DNA of 64,000 nucleotides from Symbiodinium natans (taxonomy: Eukaryota; Sar; Dinophyceae; Suessiales; Symbiodiniaceae): the NCBI GenBank assembly GCA_905221605.1, contig CAJNDS010002564.1, forward strand, positions 159,501-223,500, read 5' to 3'. Shown here one piece after another: positions 1 through 9,966 of this stretch. How positions within the stretch are numbered: position 1 is the first letter of the stretch; the number at the start of each line of letters is the position of its first letter. Position numbers and translations under genes: made by a program. The notes under the pieces are model-generated. The model searched no databases, was not told where the DNA came from, and worked only from the letters and a program-made list of their open reading frames with translations.

Positions 1-2
1 GA

Positions 3-251
3 TGTGCCGGCATTGCCCTCACGCCTGAGCAGCAGGCGCAGCTGAACAAGCATCTCAGGCACGAGGCTGAAGAAGGGGAGCCCCAGAATTTTCCCACCTG
101 GAAGAAGGAGGTGGGAGTACCCGCCGAGTTGATAGGAGCTGCTTTTCCAGAGGGAACAGAGTTCGGCCCGACAAGAAGAAGATTGGATTTTCGGAGTAGC
201 CCAACCGAGGGTCGAGCTACTCCCCTTGAAAATCAGGATGAGCACCTGTAG
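3..251 (+). pseudogene. N-terminal part of LINE ORF, cut by in-frame TAG
   Basis: An open frame enters from the window edge and stops at TAG 249-251. The same frame is then open from 252 to 1529, so the TAG looks like a single nonsense change splitting one reading frame; the simplest explanation is CAG to TAG. The translation is charged and hydrophilic, with no domain I recognise. Confidence 0.5.
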
Positions 252-1529
252 GGCACAGGGCCACAGAGGAGTGAGGCGCGGCACTCCCTTTGGCAAGGGC
301 CCGAAGCGAACGCGTCACAGTTTTGCATTATAGCAGGTGGATGTGCACCGTTGGAGCAGCCAGTTTTTCTGCCTCCTCCGGAGGGTAACAGGCTTCGGCG
401 CCATTGGAGGCCGAAGCAAGGAGGCAAGGAGACCCAGGGCAGCCAGGGCCCGCGGTTGAGCCCTGTGGTCAAATATGTTCTCAACAGGCTGGACTCCGCC
501 TGCAAGACTCACATGACCATGGCTCACGAAGAGCAAGCCCCAGTTCCCACACAAGGGTTTGGGGCGCAATTTTGCAGCACTCCGAATACTCTCGACTCTG
601 ACCGAGGAGCTACTCCCCTGCTCTTGCCGGCGGATACGGAGCATGAAGAGAGTTTCTCCTTCAGCACGCAGGAGCAGCCTGTTTGTGCAGAAGGTTCGGC
701 TAGTGCAAACAAGTGGCTTTCTAGGAGTAGGAGAAAGACCACTCCCAGAAAGACAGCACTGGCCTTTGTAAAAGCGGAGTCGCCAGTCGGCCTCAGTGGC
801 CCCAAATTCTTTCCCGCGTCCTTGCTAGACGACAGCGACATGACGCAAACCCCAGCAACTTGTACAGCTTCAGTGGGAACCAGACTACCTTCAGGGCATA
901 CTGGTCAAAAAACTAGGAAGAAGCATGTCCTTGTGGAACCACGAAACCGAAAGCAAGCCAAGCTGTGGCACAAGTTAGAGGTTCAACTCGATGGACAGCA
1001 CGCCATCAGCGCCGAAGCCGAAGAGACGATCATTGAACTAGCGGAACAAGCCCCTCAGAACGAGGGGCTTTTGGAGCACTGGACTTTGGAGCAGCTTTTC
1101 AGCTGTGCTTCTCGAGGCCCGTCGGTAGGGGTATCACCCTTGAGGATGGCTCTCAAGGACGTGCAACAGCAGCTAAGCCTTCCCTCCAAAGAACCACTTC
1201 ACATTCGCTCTTCCAATGTCACCAGTTGGAGGGCGGAAATTGTAACTTGGCTTGACCAACTCAAGGAGCCGGTTGTGTGCCTTCAAGAAACCCACCTTAT
1301 CGGAGACTCAAGAGAGTCAGCGGCCCGGAAAGCAGCACGATGCGGCTACGAGTTGCATGGCGGGTCGGGCTCCCCTGGTCAAGGGAAAGGAGTCCTCGGA
1401 GGTACGGGGATCTTGGTTCGTAAGCATTGGCAAGCCCGTTTCTCGAGGGAGGCGGCTTCACTGCAGTTGCGGTCAGAACAAGACAGGCGGAGATTGCATG
1501 CTTCAGCGTCTATTTGCGGTCAGGTGTAG
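252..1529 (+). pseudogene. LINE N-terminal region plus first half of APE-type endonuclease
   Basis: The N-terminal ~280 residues are low-complexity and basic and are not recognisable. From about 1200 the frame reads into an endonuclease/exonuclease/phosphatase fold: an N-terminal Asn motif (SSNVTSWR), then VVCLQETHL with the conserved catalytic Glu, then a glycine-rich GGTGILV strand. In LINEs this enzyme nicks the target DNA to prime reverse transcription. The domain leaves this frame near 1440 and continues one frame over in the ORF at 1427-4051. The upstream boundary is the TAG at 249; no ATG start is certain. Confidence 0.75.
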
Positions 1530-4051
1530 CGTATGATTCGCACCCAAACGCTGAAATCCTGTCCCGCCTAATGGCAAATATAAAGGCTCACTCTGGGCAC
1601 TGGTTTGCCATAGGGGATTGGAATGTGGCTCCAGAGGAGCTCCTGGCCAGCAACATCCTCAGTGAACTACAAGCTTACCCGATCGTGACTGGGCAGGCTA
1701 CGTGTGATAGCGGCAACGAACTTGACTACTGCATCTGCAGCAGCAAGCTCAGGAGCATCTCCAGCATTGCAGCAGATTGGACTGCCCCACATCGGCCCCA
1801 CTCTAGCCTGATCCTCACTTGCGATACGATGGGGGGCCAGTGTAAGGTTTTCCAGCTTCCTGCGTATGGACCTGTTGGTGAAGTGGCAGGGTGCAGCAGG
1901 AAAATGCCGTGCATCACGCATATCAAGTGGATGGGGCGTGAGATTTCTGATGAAGTCTCGCTGGCATTTGCCGCCCTGGCCCAAGAGTGTTCGGCAACGG
2001 TGTGTCCCGAAGAAACCGCAGTCCGGGGCATCACCTTGTCATTGAAACACGGTCGACTTATGGCCCCGTCCAAAGTCTATCAGTACACGGACAATCATGC
2101 CAAATGGCAGAGGCTGCAGGTCTGGGCAAATAAAACCCCCCAAAAAATCATCAAAGCCGAAGAGCTCGAACACCTGTTGTCAGGCCTGACTGATTCCGAG
2201 GCCCAGGAAATCAATGGCGACAAACAGGCAAAGATCAAATCCCTTCTCGCCGGGGAGGATGACATCGACACCCGCAAGTGGATCGAGGACGAAGCTTCAA
2301 GGGCCCTCAAGGAGCACGTCCGTTGCGACAAGGAGCGTTACAAGGAGTGGCTAGACGGCGCCGTACAGAAAGGAATGCGGCCTCTCTTCCGTGCCATGAA
2401 AAGCCATGAATCTGGCCTTGATAGGCCTTTCCAAACAATGGAACCCATGCTCCGTCCATACTGCCGATTGGCCCAGTGGCAACCGATTTGGCAAGGAGAG
2501 TTCGAGCCTGTTCCAACCGTTTTTCCCCTACTGCACGCAGAAGCTAAGCGAGAGGCCGAGCTACTCCCTCCGCTAGACCCACTGGCAATTATGCTCCGCA
2601 TCAAACGTCTGCCTCTGAAAGCCCCAGGACCAGATGGATGGACGATTCCCTTCCTTAAAGCCCTGCCTGAAAAACGGGTCGAGGATCTCACCCATTTCTT
2701 TCACCTTGTGGAAAAAACCGGCCAGGCCCCGCATCAGTGGTGTACCACACAGGTCACCATGCTTGTTAAGTCGGTAGAAATCGAACGCCCGATTGCACTA
2801 TGCCATGTGGCGTACAAGCTTTGGACCCAAGCCAGGTACAACCTGGTGGCTGAATGGATGGCCCGCTTTGAGCTTGTAGCTCCGTGGGACGCGGCTCGTC
2901 CAGGACAAGCTTGTTTGGACATTTCAGTCCGCAGAGTCTTCCTCTCCGAAATTAGCCGATCGAGAGGTTTAAGTCGGGTGAGTATCTTCATCGACCTCAC
3001 TACTTTTTATGAGACAGTGGAGCACGAGCTGCTGATCCAACAAGCCAAAATCCTGGGTTTCCCCCAGGTCGTCCTCAATATAGCGCTCCAGATATATCGA
3101 GGCGAAAGACTGATCTCTTCCGAGGGTCGAGTTTCTCACCCCATATGGGCCAGCAGGGGCATAATGGCAGGCTGCCCCATTGCCCCTGCCTTGGCAAAGT
3201 TGGCGTTGTTTCCCACTTGCCAGAAGGTTTACCAGTCGAACCAGATCCAGTCCATGGATGTATGGCTGGATGACATCTCAGTCGATGTCGAGCACCGCGA
3301 ACCGCAGGCAGCAGCAAGGCAGGCACTTGCAGTGTTCCGCATGCTTCAGTTGGAGCTAGGAGCAGCCAGGCTGCAACTTAGCATCCGGAAGTCAGCCTTT
3401 GTATGCTCGGATGGGTCTGCGGAAAAAGAGCTCCGTATCAGGAGAAAGGTCAAAGAGCCGCAGGTGCAAAGTCTCGTCAAAGACTTGGGGGCGAATTCGT
3501 CTGGAGGCAGAAGGAGGCGGGTAAAGACCTCAAACAGCCGCATTCAGAAAGCGGTCAAGAGGAGCGCCAAACTTCATCGGTTAGGGCTAGGCCAGAAAAA
3601 GCATGCGATTCGCGCTTTTAAAACCAGCGCCTTTACGGCGGGCACCTGGGGGCATCAGGCCCAAGGGCTGTCTCCAAAGAGAATGAAGGTGGTGAGGGGA
3701 ATGGCGGTGTCCCACTCCACCAGACTGGCGCTTGGTTCAGCGGACGTGGTCTTTGATATGGGCGAGTTTAATGTTCAAGACCCGGTTATCCGCATCGTTC
3801 TGGAACATTGGGACAGCCTAAGCCGATGCGTAGCCATCAATGGCCCGTGTGCGCCACGCATTCAACAAGCATGGGGGGTAACGTGGAAAAGACTTGCGCG
3901 AGCGGCTCACCCCTGGAGACTAGCAGCTGGCCCGATTGCCGCTATGGTGTGCTATCTTCGCGACATGGGTTTTGAAGCTCCCGCCATGGAAGTATGGTCG
4001 AGCTCACCATTAGACTCGAGTGGGGAAACGCCAGAACAGCACAGCAGGTGA
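1427..4051 (+). CDS. LINE endonuclease C-terminal half and reverse transcriptase
   Basis: The first ~140 residues finish the endonuclease: IGDWNVAP carries the Asp/Asn pair, ELDYCICS matches the LDYI-type motif, and PHRPHSSLIL holds the terminal His in the SDH position. The RT follows with APGPDGW (about 2620-2640), the palm Asp in FIDLTTFYETV (about 2987-3019), the RGIMAGCPIAP block and the catalytic pair as WLDD (about 3262-3273) where most LINEs have F/YADD. It makes cDNA from the element RNA at the nicked site. The frame is lost near 4030, where the coding signal moves to the neighbouring frame. The TTG start is a limit, not a real initiator. Confidence 0.88.
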   Translation: MASPFLEGGGFTAVAVRTRQAEIACFSVYLRSGVAYDSHPNAEILSRLMANIKAHSGHWFAIGDWNVAPEELLASNILSELQAYPIVTGQATCDSGNELDYCICSSKLRSISSIAADWTAPHRPHSSLILTCDTMGGQCKVFQLPAYGPVGEVAGCSRKMPCITHIKWMGREISDEVSLAFAALAQECSATVCPEETAVRGITLSLKHGRLMAPSKVYQYTDNHAKWQRLQVWANKTPQKIIKAEELEHLLSGLTDSEAQEINGDKQAKIKSLLAGEDDIDTRKWIEDEASRALKEHVRCDKERYKEWLDGAVQKGMRPLFRAMKSHESGLDRPFQTMEPMLRPYCRLAQWQPIWQGEFEPVPTVFPLLHAEAKREAELLPPLDPLAIMLRIKRLPLKAPGPDGWTIPFLKALPEKRVEDLTHFFHLVEKTGQAPHQWCTTQVTMLVKSVEIERPIALCHVAYKLWTQARYNLVAEWMARFELVAPWDAARPGQACLDISVRRVFLSEISRSRGLSRVSIFIDLTTFYETVEHELLIQQAKILGFPQVVLNIALQIYRGERLISSEGRVSHPIWASRGIMAGCPIAPALAKLALFPTCQKVYQSNQIQSMDVWLDDISVDVEHREPQAAARQALAVFRMLQLELGAARLQLSIRKSAFVCSDGSAEKELRIRRKVKEPQVQSLVKDLGANSSGGRRRRVKTSNSRIQKAVKRSAKLHRLGLGQKKHAIRAFKTSAFTAGTWGHQAQGLSPKRMKVVRGMAVSHSTRLALGSADVVFDMGEFNVQDPVIRIVLEHWDSLSRCVAINGPCAPRIQQAWGVTWKRLARAAHPWRLAAGPIAAMVCYLRDMGFEAPAMEVWSSSPLDSSGETPEQHSR

Positions 4052-4455
4052 AGGAGCAGCTGCGAGGAGCCATGCTGCGCGATCGTTGGGGGCGAATTGC
4101 AAGCCAGCACGGCGGCGGAGGAGCCGAGCAAGGTTTAGACTGGACGACCCACAGGAGCCTGCTGAAAAAAGCCAAAGGGAACACTCTAAAGGTATCAGGG
4201 CTACGCATGGTCTGGCAAGGCGCTGTAGCCTTCAATGGACATGGCGGGCACGCGGTGTGCACGAGGTGTGGTGGGGCCAACTCGTTTGTGCATGCGCTCC
4301 ACACTTGCCCTGCGTGGGCAGCGCACGATATTGGCCCCGACCCTGAGTGGAGGAGTAGGGTGGATGCACCAGAATGCTTCTGGTTGAGAGGACTAGTCCC
4401 AGCCCCGCTTACCAAGCACCCTGACCACCCTCCCTCTCTCCTCGAAACCCGTTGA
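3994..4455 (+). pseudogene. LINE Cys/His knuckle segment, shifted frame
   Basis: This frame carries CTRCGGANSFVHALHTC, a C-x2-C-x7-H-x4-C cluster of the kind found after the RT in many LINE polyproteins (the zf-RVT-type region, thought to bind nucleic acid). It is one frame off both the RT ORF before it and the RNase H ORF after it, so two small indels near 4030 and 4440 bracket it. The stop at 4453-4455 lies beyond the point where the RNase H frame takes over. Confidence 0.65.
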
Positions 4456-5797
4456 AGGAAACCTCGAAGAAGCGGCACAGAGCTGCCAATCAGTCTGGTT
4501 TGGTACGGACGGATCAGGAGGACCACAGGCCTCCGATCCCAGGCTCAGAATGGCAACCTGGAGCTTAGTTGCCATACAGCGCAAGGATGGCCATCTGCCG
4601 GCATGCTGCTGGCAAGGCCCGGAGCCGGATCCGGCCTACAAGATTGTAGGGTATGCGGTGGGGGTCCTTCAGGTAGGTTTCACGGTAAATGACGCTGAGT
4701 CAAAGGCACTTGATTTCCTTTTGGGCTTGTCCAACCAAAACAATTTTGTTGCCTGCGATAGCAAAATTGCGCTCACTAGACTTAAAAACCCCAACGCCCA
4801 TTTCCTTTGGCCAAGTATTTGGACCGCAGGTCAGGATGACCGAAATAGATTGAAACCGGTCTGGACAAAAGGGCACTTAACCAAAGAGGAGCACGCAGCC
4901 AGGCATGGCACCGGCTCCTCATGGGCCTGGGAAGCCAACAGACATGCAGACTGGCTGTGCGGTCAAAAGGCAAATGAGATTTTGTCACAAGTGCATGTGG
5001 CAAACGTCAGGCAAATTGACAGCGCTGCACGAGAGATCTCCACTTTCTTAGGAAAGCGAGCTGAGTTCCTCCTCGCAAACTGCCCGCTGCCCTCAGCAAA
5101 TGAGGTCAAATTTGAGAGGAAGGCTAAGGCCAAGGCCGCGCTTCCCTCCAAAAAAGGACCCAACAAAAAACAGCTTCTTTTGCATGCAGTCAAGGAGGCC
5201 AATCCTCAGACCATGCACAATTGGAAAATCTCTAGCGGAGAAAGCACCAACAACCTGTGCATCAAGTGCGAAGGGTGCGGGCTTTACGTGCAACAAGTCG
5301 ATCCGCATGAGGTGGTTGTGCATGTTCTTCAGTTCCCGTGCCAGAGTCTGCCTGTGCCCACCTCGACTCCGTGGGGCTTTCACGTGTCTCACCACATGAT
5401 CAACCTTGGAGAGTCAGTGGTATGCAAAAAGTGTGGAGTTTTCCAAGCTGTCAGAATCCTAAAGGCCAAACCGGGATGTCAAGGCAGGTGCAGTCAGGTC
5501 TGCAAGAAGCCTAACAGCAAATTCCAAGAAGCCCAAAAAAGAAGCCTAGACCCCAAGGCTGGCGTGAAAGCCTTCTTCGGCTTGAGGCAGAGTTGCTCGC
5601 CCCATCCCGCAGCCGTTGTGCCTTCAAACACCAGTGCATGTGAAGCAGTGGCAAGTAGCAGCACAGGAGAGTCTCTCCCTCAGATTCCTCCTTTGCCTCC
5701 CCAGACCACACCCGCTTTTCCCAAGTCTAAAGCCAAAATTAAAGCCAAAGCAAAAAAGGATGGCCTGACACAAACCGCTCTCTCTTTTAGGAAGTGA
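4454..5797 (+). CDS. LINE RNase H domain and basic C-terminal tail
   Basis: RNase H removes the RNA strand of the RNA/DNA hybrid during retrotransposition. The domain begins with TDGSGG (first catalytic Asp at 4508), followed by NDAESKAL (Glu), ACDSK (Asp) and EANRHADWL (final Asp), so the D-E-D-D set seems complete. The frame is open from about 4442, upstream of the first ATG at 4550. After about residue 150 come a lysine-rich stretch, a cluster with paired Cys (CIKCEGCGLY and CKKCGV) that may be another zinc site, and an Ala/Lys-rich tail. It ends at TGA 5795-5797, three bases before the next ATG, in the same frame. Confidence 0.85.
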   Translation, partial: EGNLEEAAQSCQSVWFGTDGSGGPQASDPRLRMATWSLVAIQRKDGHLPACCWQGPEPDPAYKIVGYAVGVLQVGFTVNDAESKALDFLLGLSNQNNFVACDSKIALTRLKNPNAHFLWPSIWTAGQDDRNRLKPVWTKGHLTKEEHAARHGTGSSWAWEANRHADWLCGQKANEILSQVHVANVRQIDSAAREISTFLGKRAEFLLANCPLPSANEVKFERKAKAKAALPSKKGPNKKQLLLHAVKEANPQTMHNWKISSGESTNNLCIKCEGCGLYVQQVDPHEVVVHVLQFPCQSLPVPTSTPWGFHVSHHMINLGESVVCKKCGVFQAVRILKAKPGCQGRCSQVCKKPNSKFQEAQKRSLDPKAGVKAFFGLRQSCSPHPAAVVPSNTSACEAVASSSTGESLPQIPPLPPQTTPAFPKSKAKIKAKAKKDGLTQTALSFRK

Positions 5798-5800
5798 GCT

Positions 5801-7255
5801 ATGGGAAAAGGATGGAATAAAGGACACGGCAAATCCAAAGGCCTCAAAGGCAAGCAATCAAGATTGCCACAAGAAGAGCTGGATGCAGCAAGGGAGGTGA
5901 ACATGGAAAGAAGCGCGCGAGATCTCCCTACAAAAAGCCCTGGTTCGATTTCCAGGAGTAAAGCAAGGAGCCATGCTAGGCATCTTTCCTTAGCGGAAAG
6001 CGATGCGCGTTTCCGGGCGAACTCAACACCACGCCCTACACCACCTGCTCCTCCGCCAAGCAGGCGAGCCCAGGTGGAAGACGTGGCCGAAGCTCCTTCG
6101 GATGCAACCCAGGAGTGGCGCTCCGATCAGCTTTCCCCCTGGGAACGAAGGGTCAAGTTAAGAAGCTCCTCAGATTCAAGCGGGCACAGAAGGGAAGAGG
6201 TTCTCTCCCGAAACGCGGCTCCTCTGCCAAACTCCTCCTCATCGAACCCTGGGCGCCCTGATGCCCACGCGGAGGTTGAGGATCTCACCTCTCTTCATGA
6301 CCCCGCAAGCTCTCCCGAGAGCTCAGGGCGGCCCCTGGACAACAAAGCATCCAATGAAGGATCAATAGTCCTCCGTGAAGCAAACCCTCAGACAGATAGA
6401 GCGGCTAGTTCTGGAAGAAACGACGCAGTGGCAGTAGACGAGCGTCGGAGGGCAGACCCACTGGAAGTCGCGTTCCACTTTCAAGGCCAGTGGAAGGCAC
6501 ACCGCGGCAAGCCAAAGGAACCTCTGCACTATCTTCCTGTCAACCTAGTCATGATCCATGACATCACCCACAGCCTCCATGTCCGGGACACCATGGATCT
6601 GACTATGCTCATGTTCGGCCGTACGCGAGTAGCCTATGTAGCCGAATCGGCTCCCCTGGTGTGGAAATTTTCGGATGAAAGCCAAGCCGAAGAGGAGCGC
6701 ATCAGTAATATCTTTCCCCGGTTAACGGCGAAGGTCTACTGGTATGGGCTTGTGCGAATCCGCCTGCTGTGGAGGGGCGGAGAGCAGGTGTTTCCATTTT
6801 ACATGTCGCTGCAGGAGCGGTGTGTTCCAGGGGTTGAGGTTCTCACCCGTTTCGGCGCTGGAAGCCAGAGTTGTTTCCAGTTCTTGTGCTACATGGCCAT
6901 CATTTTGGCCTATCTTCGAGCTGCAGGGTGGACCCTCCGCGATTTGGGACCACTAAATGTAGCTGTGAGTCGTACCACGGCGAATTCCCCCCATCCGAGG
7001 CTCATTTTCTTCGACACGAATGAATGGACATGGGAGGGAAAGGAAGCCAAACACAGCTGGACAGGCTTTTGGTCGCTTGTGGCGGATTTCAGCCCTTCAC
7101 GCCAAGGCTGGCTGCGCGACAAGCTCAGACACGTTGGCGTGTACCCAAGGTGGTGCGCGGAAACACTGTTAATGGAGTGTCAGCCCTTCTGGAGCCATCT
7201 CAGCGAACAGGGCATTATCGACTCGGGAGGGCCCTGTTTCAGTGATCTGCGATGA
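5801..7255 (+). CDS. Kinase-fold-like ORF attached to LINE 3' end
   Basis: A 484-residue ORF begins with ATG at 5801. Residues 1-230 are disordered, rich in Lys, Ser, Pro and Arg. Residues about 235-480 look like a divergent protein-kinase fold: GRTRVAYVA then LVWKF (glycine-loop/VAIK-like, about 6616-6675), EEERI as a possible helix-C Glu, LRDLGPLNVAVS (catalytic-loop-like Asp and Asn, about 6935-6970), and LIFFDTNEW (DFG-like Asp at 7013). The HRD His and DFG Gly are missing, so it may be a pseudokinase or a small-molecule-kinase-like protein. It shares the frame of the RNase H ORF across the TGA, suggesting a C-terminal extension or a linked second ORF. The kinase call is inference from motif spacing. 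Confidence 0.55.
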   Translation: MGKGWNKGHGKSKGLKGKQSRLPQEELDAAREVNMERSARDLPTKSPGSISRSKARSHARHLSLAESDARFRANSTPRPTPPAPPPSRRAQVEDVAEAPSDATQEWRSDQLSPWERRVKLRSSSDSSGHRREEVLSRNAAPLPNSSSSNPGRPDAHAEVEDLTSLHDPASSPESSGRPLDNKASNEGSIVLREANPQTDRAASSGRNDAVAVDERRRADPLEVAFHFQGQWKAHRGKPKEPLHYLPVNLVMIHDITHSLHVRDTMDLTMLMFGRTRVAYVAESAPLVWKFSDESQAEEERISNIFPRLTAKVYWYGLVRIRLLWRGGEQVFPFYMSLQERCVPGVEVLTRFGAGSQSCFQFLCYMAIILAYLRAAGWTLRDLGPLNVAVSRTTANSPHPRLIFFDTNEWTWEGKEAKHSWTGFWSLVADFSPSRQGWLRDKLRHVGVYPRWCAETLLMECQPFWSHLSEQGIIDSGGPCFSDLR

Positions 7256-8028
7256 GCCAGAAGGTGAGTTTCTCCCTGTGCTGCGGCGAGAATCTTGTCA
7301 AGTCTGTAAAGACTCTGAGGGATGGTGAGGTTCTCCCTGCCCGTAGCTTTCCGTAACATCTCGGATGCCTTCACAAGCACGGCCGTGTTTAGCAGGCCAA
7401 GGCATTCCCGAGAGTAGTTGTTCTCACTGTTTCACCTTAACTTCCGGGGCTTTGGTCCCGAAGAGCCTAATTGGCTAGCGACGTTGCCCGCTTTCGAGTG
7501 ATATATGTGACCCTCCTAGGTCCTAGTTTCCCAGTTGACACGTGATGTGCACTTGAGTTGTCTGCTATGAGTGTGAAGCATAGGCACGAGGACATGTCAG
7601 GCAGTGCAGATTTCTTTTGGCTTGGTGAGACCTTGTTTTGAGTAGGAAGAACCGTTTTCTGTTCGTTTTCTCGAAACTCGTTTGTCGGAACTCGTTTCCT
7701 GTTTGTGACCTAGTATTTGGTGACCAGAAGTGACTCAAGCCAGTTTAGGTCTGCACAGAGCTCAGCAGAGCACCTAAGAGGTGCTAGGAACCTACCCACA
7801 GTGTTTAGGAGTAGAAGTTCCATGGCTGAGTGTTTACCTGAAGTACCTTTGTTTTCCCATGTCTGGCAGACAGTGTTTAAAGCTGGAGAGCCGTGCTCGC
7901 ATTGGCTCAAGCCGAGCGGAGCTCGAGTAACTGTGAACAGCGCAGTGAAGAAAAGAGTCCGCGCTTTGTGCTGTGAGGTTGAGTGTAACCTTGACTTGAG
8001 GTCCCTTAGGCCCCAGTAGCTGTGCCAC
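7256..8028. other. Non-coding spacer between LINE and YR element
   Basis: I see no convincing ORF. The first ~180 bases probably hold the LINE 3' UTR and keep the GAGNTNCTC-like motif (7266 and 7327). No poly-A tail marks the LINE end, and I did not find the start of the next element. Confidence 0.5.
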
Positions 8029-8075
8029 GTGTTTGAACGAAGACTGAAAGAAAGCGCCGGGGTACCAAGTTTCTG

Positions 8076-8772
8076 GTGCCTTGCGTTTCCTTTTCAGAAG
8101 TTGAATGGCTGCAAGTTGGCTGGAACTTGTTCCACGGTTGTTTCAAAGACAATCTCGATCAAGACTTCTGGCTACCAGAACTCTACTCGGCTGATCGTTT
8201 TGCTGCTCATCCGCCAACTTATGCCCGTTCGCTGCAATGGCTACATCACCTGGTGTGGCGCGTGGCAAACGAGAATGGTGTCTTAGCAGTGGTGCTTGCG
8301 GAGATCTTGCTGCTCACTTGGCACTCGGCTTGTGTGACGCTGTTGGACCAGGCAGTCCAGCAAGGAAAGCAACCAGATGCCATCGGACTACAGGCAAATT
8401 GGAAGAATCCTGGCCCGCTCGTCCTCAAGTACGCTCGTGCTCGAACTTCGGTGCCAGCCAATATGGTCAAAGAGACTGTGACCGCCAGGCAGTGTTTCTA
8501 AATGCGTCCGCAAAGATGACCTGGTCGATGATGGTATCGAGGTCGAGCCTTCGATCGTGGGGTTCTTTATGAAGACGCCTAAGAAGGGTTCCTCTTACGA
8601 GTACAAGATCCACGTTTGCGCTGCAGACGACTTGAATGCCATCGCATGTGGCCGCACAACGGCCGCCGATTGTGAACACATCGGCGACCTGCTGCCTGAC
8701 GTCACCCTTTTGTGCAAACATTGTGCGCGTGAACGCCCGGACGTGGCGCGCGCGCACAACGTTCAGTTCTGA
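8076..8772 (+). pseudogene. Tyrosine recombinase C-terminal half, catalytic Arg lost
   Basis: YR retroelements integrate with a tyrosine recombinase whose C-terminal motif is H-x-x-R, then H/W, then Tyr. Here LLTWHSACVTLLDQA gives the His but has Cys where the Arg is expected (TGT in place of CGT, a C-to-T change). ANWKNP supplies the Trp and LVLKYARAR the nucleophilic Tyr. After 8501 the likely continuation is in another frame (8557-8772), ending in a Cys-containing tail (LLCKHCARE). The copy should be catalytically dead. The N-terminal half of the enzyme is absent or unreadable. Confidence 0.65.
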
Positions 8773-8949
8773 CCTGCAGTCTTCTTGTTAATCAGGGCCT
8801 GGGAAGGGGCTGCTCGCTGCTTCTTTTTGGCCTTAATTTGTTGTTAAGAAGCACGTGCCTGCTCAGGTTCTGTAAGGTCGCCTCTGCAGTTGTGGCTCGT
8901 CCAATAGGCTGCTCTGCGTGGGTTAGGACTCCCGACGCTGTAAGGACCC

Positions 8950-9962
8950 ATGGTGGATCGCACCAAGTACCCTGAAGATCAAGTCCCAGAGCTCGCAGTT
9001 TGCCAGATCTTCGGCCGGCAGAAGCTAGAGTCTGACCTGTGCTTGCTCTTGGCGGCTTCGGGTTTGACGTCGATCGAGCGGCTGGCGATGCTGGGTGCTT
9101 CCATCTCGTCCGTCAAGACGACCGTAAAGGCGATCGTGGATGACGAGACCAAGTTTGGCAATACTGCGGCGAAGCGAGAGCTCGCGCTCACGCAGCTGGC
9201 GGCCGTTTGGAAGGCAGCCTCGACGCTGCAAGAGCACGTCTCTGCTAGAAGGGCCAGGATGGAAGAGGAGCCCAACAAAGTGCCCGAGATCCCGGGTGAG
9301 GACCACGCGGAGTTTCGGGAAGTCTTTGTTCAAGCACATCCGGACATGCTGCTCACGTATCACCGTGAGCCGCACAGAAAGTTCGTCGAGCGGATCCACC
9401 GGGACTATATGGTGCATGGCGCGGTCGCCTTCTACGAAGTGGCAGAGATGAGAGTTCGAAGCGAGACGATCGTCCAGACAGCCAACCTGGCCAAAACGTC
9501 TGAAGATCTATTGCGGGTCGTTCAAGTTGATGCAAAGGGCGCCGTGAGCTCCGAGTCGAATGTCATGGACCGCTTGCACGCTTTCTTCATGGCTCTCGAG
9601 TACCTGAACGTCTGCGAGTTCTCGACTGCAGCAGGTCCCCTACGCTACCTCGCAGAGCTAGAAGAATGGAGGCACGAGAATCGGGGCTGGCGGTCCTGCT
9701 GGCAGCCGACCGGCTCATTCGCCGCAAGGTCTGCGCACTCAACAACGACCGTCGAAAGTCGTTCGGCACTTTCTCTTCGGCCTTGCTCGAGGTTCTCACC
9801 AACTACAAGCAGCTGTGGAATGATGCGAGATCGGCTGCTGAGCTCGAGAAGTTTCGGCAGATCGAAGCTGAAGTGGGGGAGACGCCAAAGAAGCGGGCGC
9901 GGTCGCGCAGCCCGCTGACGCCCCCGACTAAGACTTCGAAGACGAAGCGCAACCCGCCGTGA
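8950..9962 (+). pseudogene. Gag-like ORF of YR element, one frameshift
   Basis: An ATG at 8950 opens a helical, charged protein with no catalytic motif, in the gag position upstream of the RT. The reading moves from frame 8950-9918 to frame 9666-9962 near 9680: the text LAELEEW on one side and LAVLLAADRLIRRK on the other join naturally. It ends in a basic KKRARSRS stretch. The gag assignment rests on position and composition only. Confidence 0.55.
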
Positions 9963-9966
9963 GAAG

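Larger units (their letters stand above)
3..7255 (+). mobile_element. Decayed LINE-type retrotransposon with extra kinase-like ORF
   Basis: The order visible in translation is N-terminal region, endonuclease/exonuclease/phosphatase-type (APE) endonuclease, reverse transcriptase, Cys/His knuckle, RNase H and then a kinase-like ORF. No terminal repeats are seen, which fits a non-LTR element. The left end lies outside the window. Damage: an in-frame TAG at 249-251, a frameshift near 1440, two shifts near 4030 and 4440 that restore the same frame, and an in-frame TGA at 5795-5797. The copy is therefore probably inactive unless frames are bypassed. The 3' boundary is not clear; no poly-A tail or target duplication is visible after 7255. 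Confidence 0.85.
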
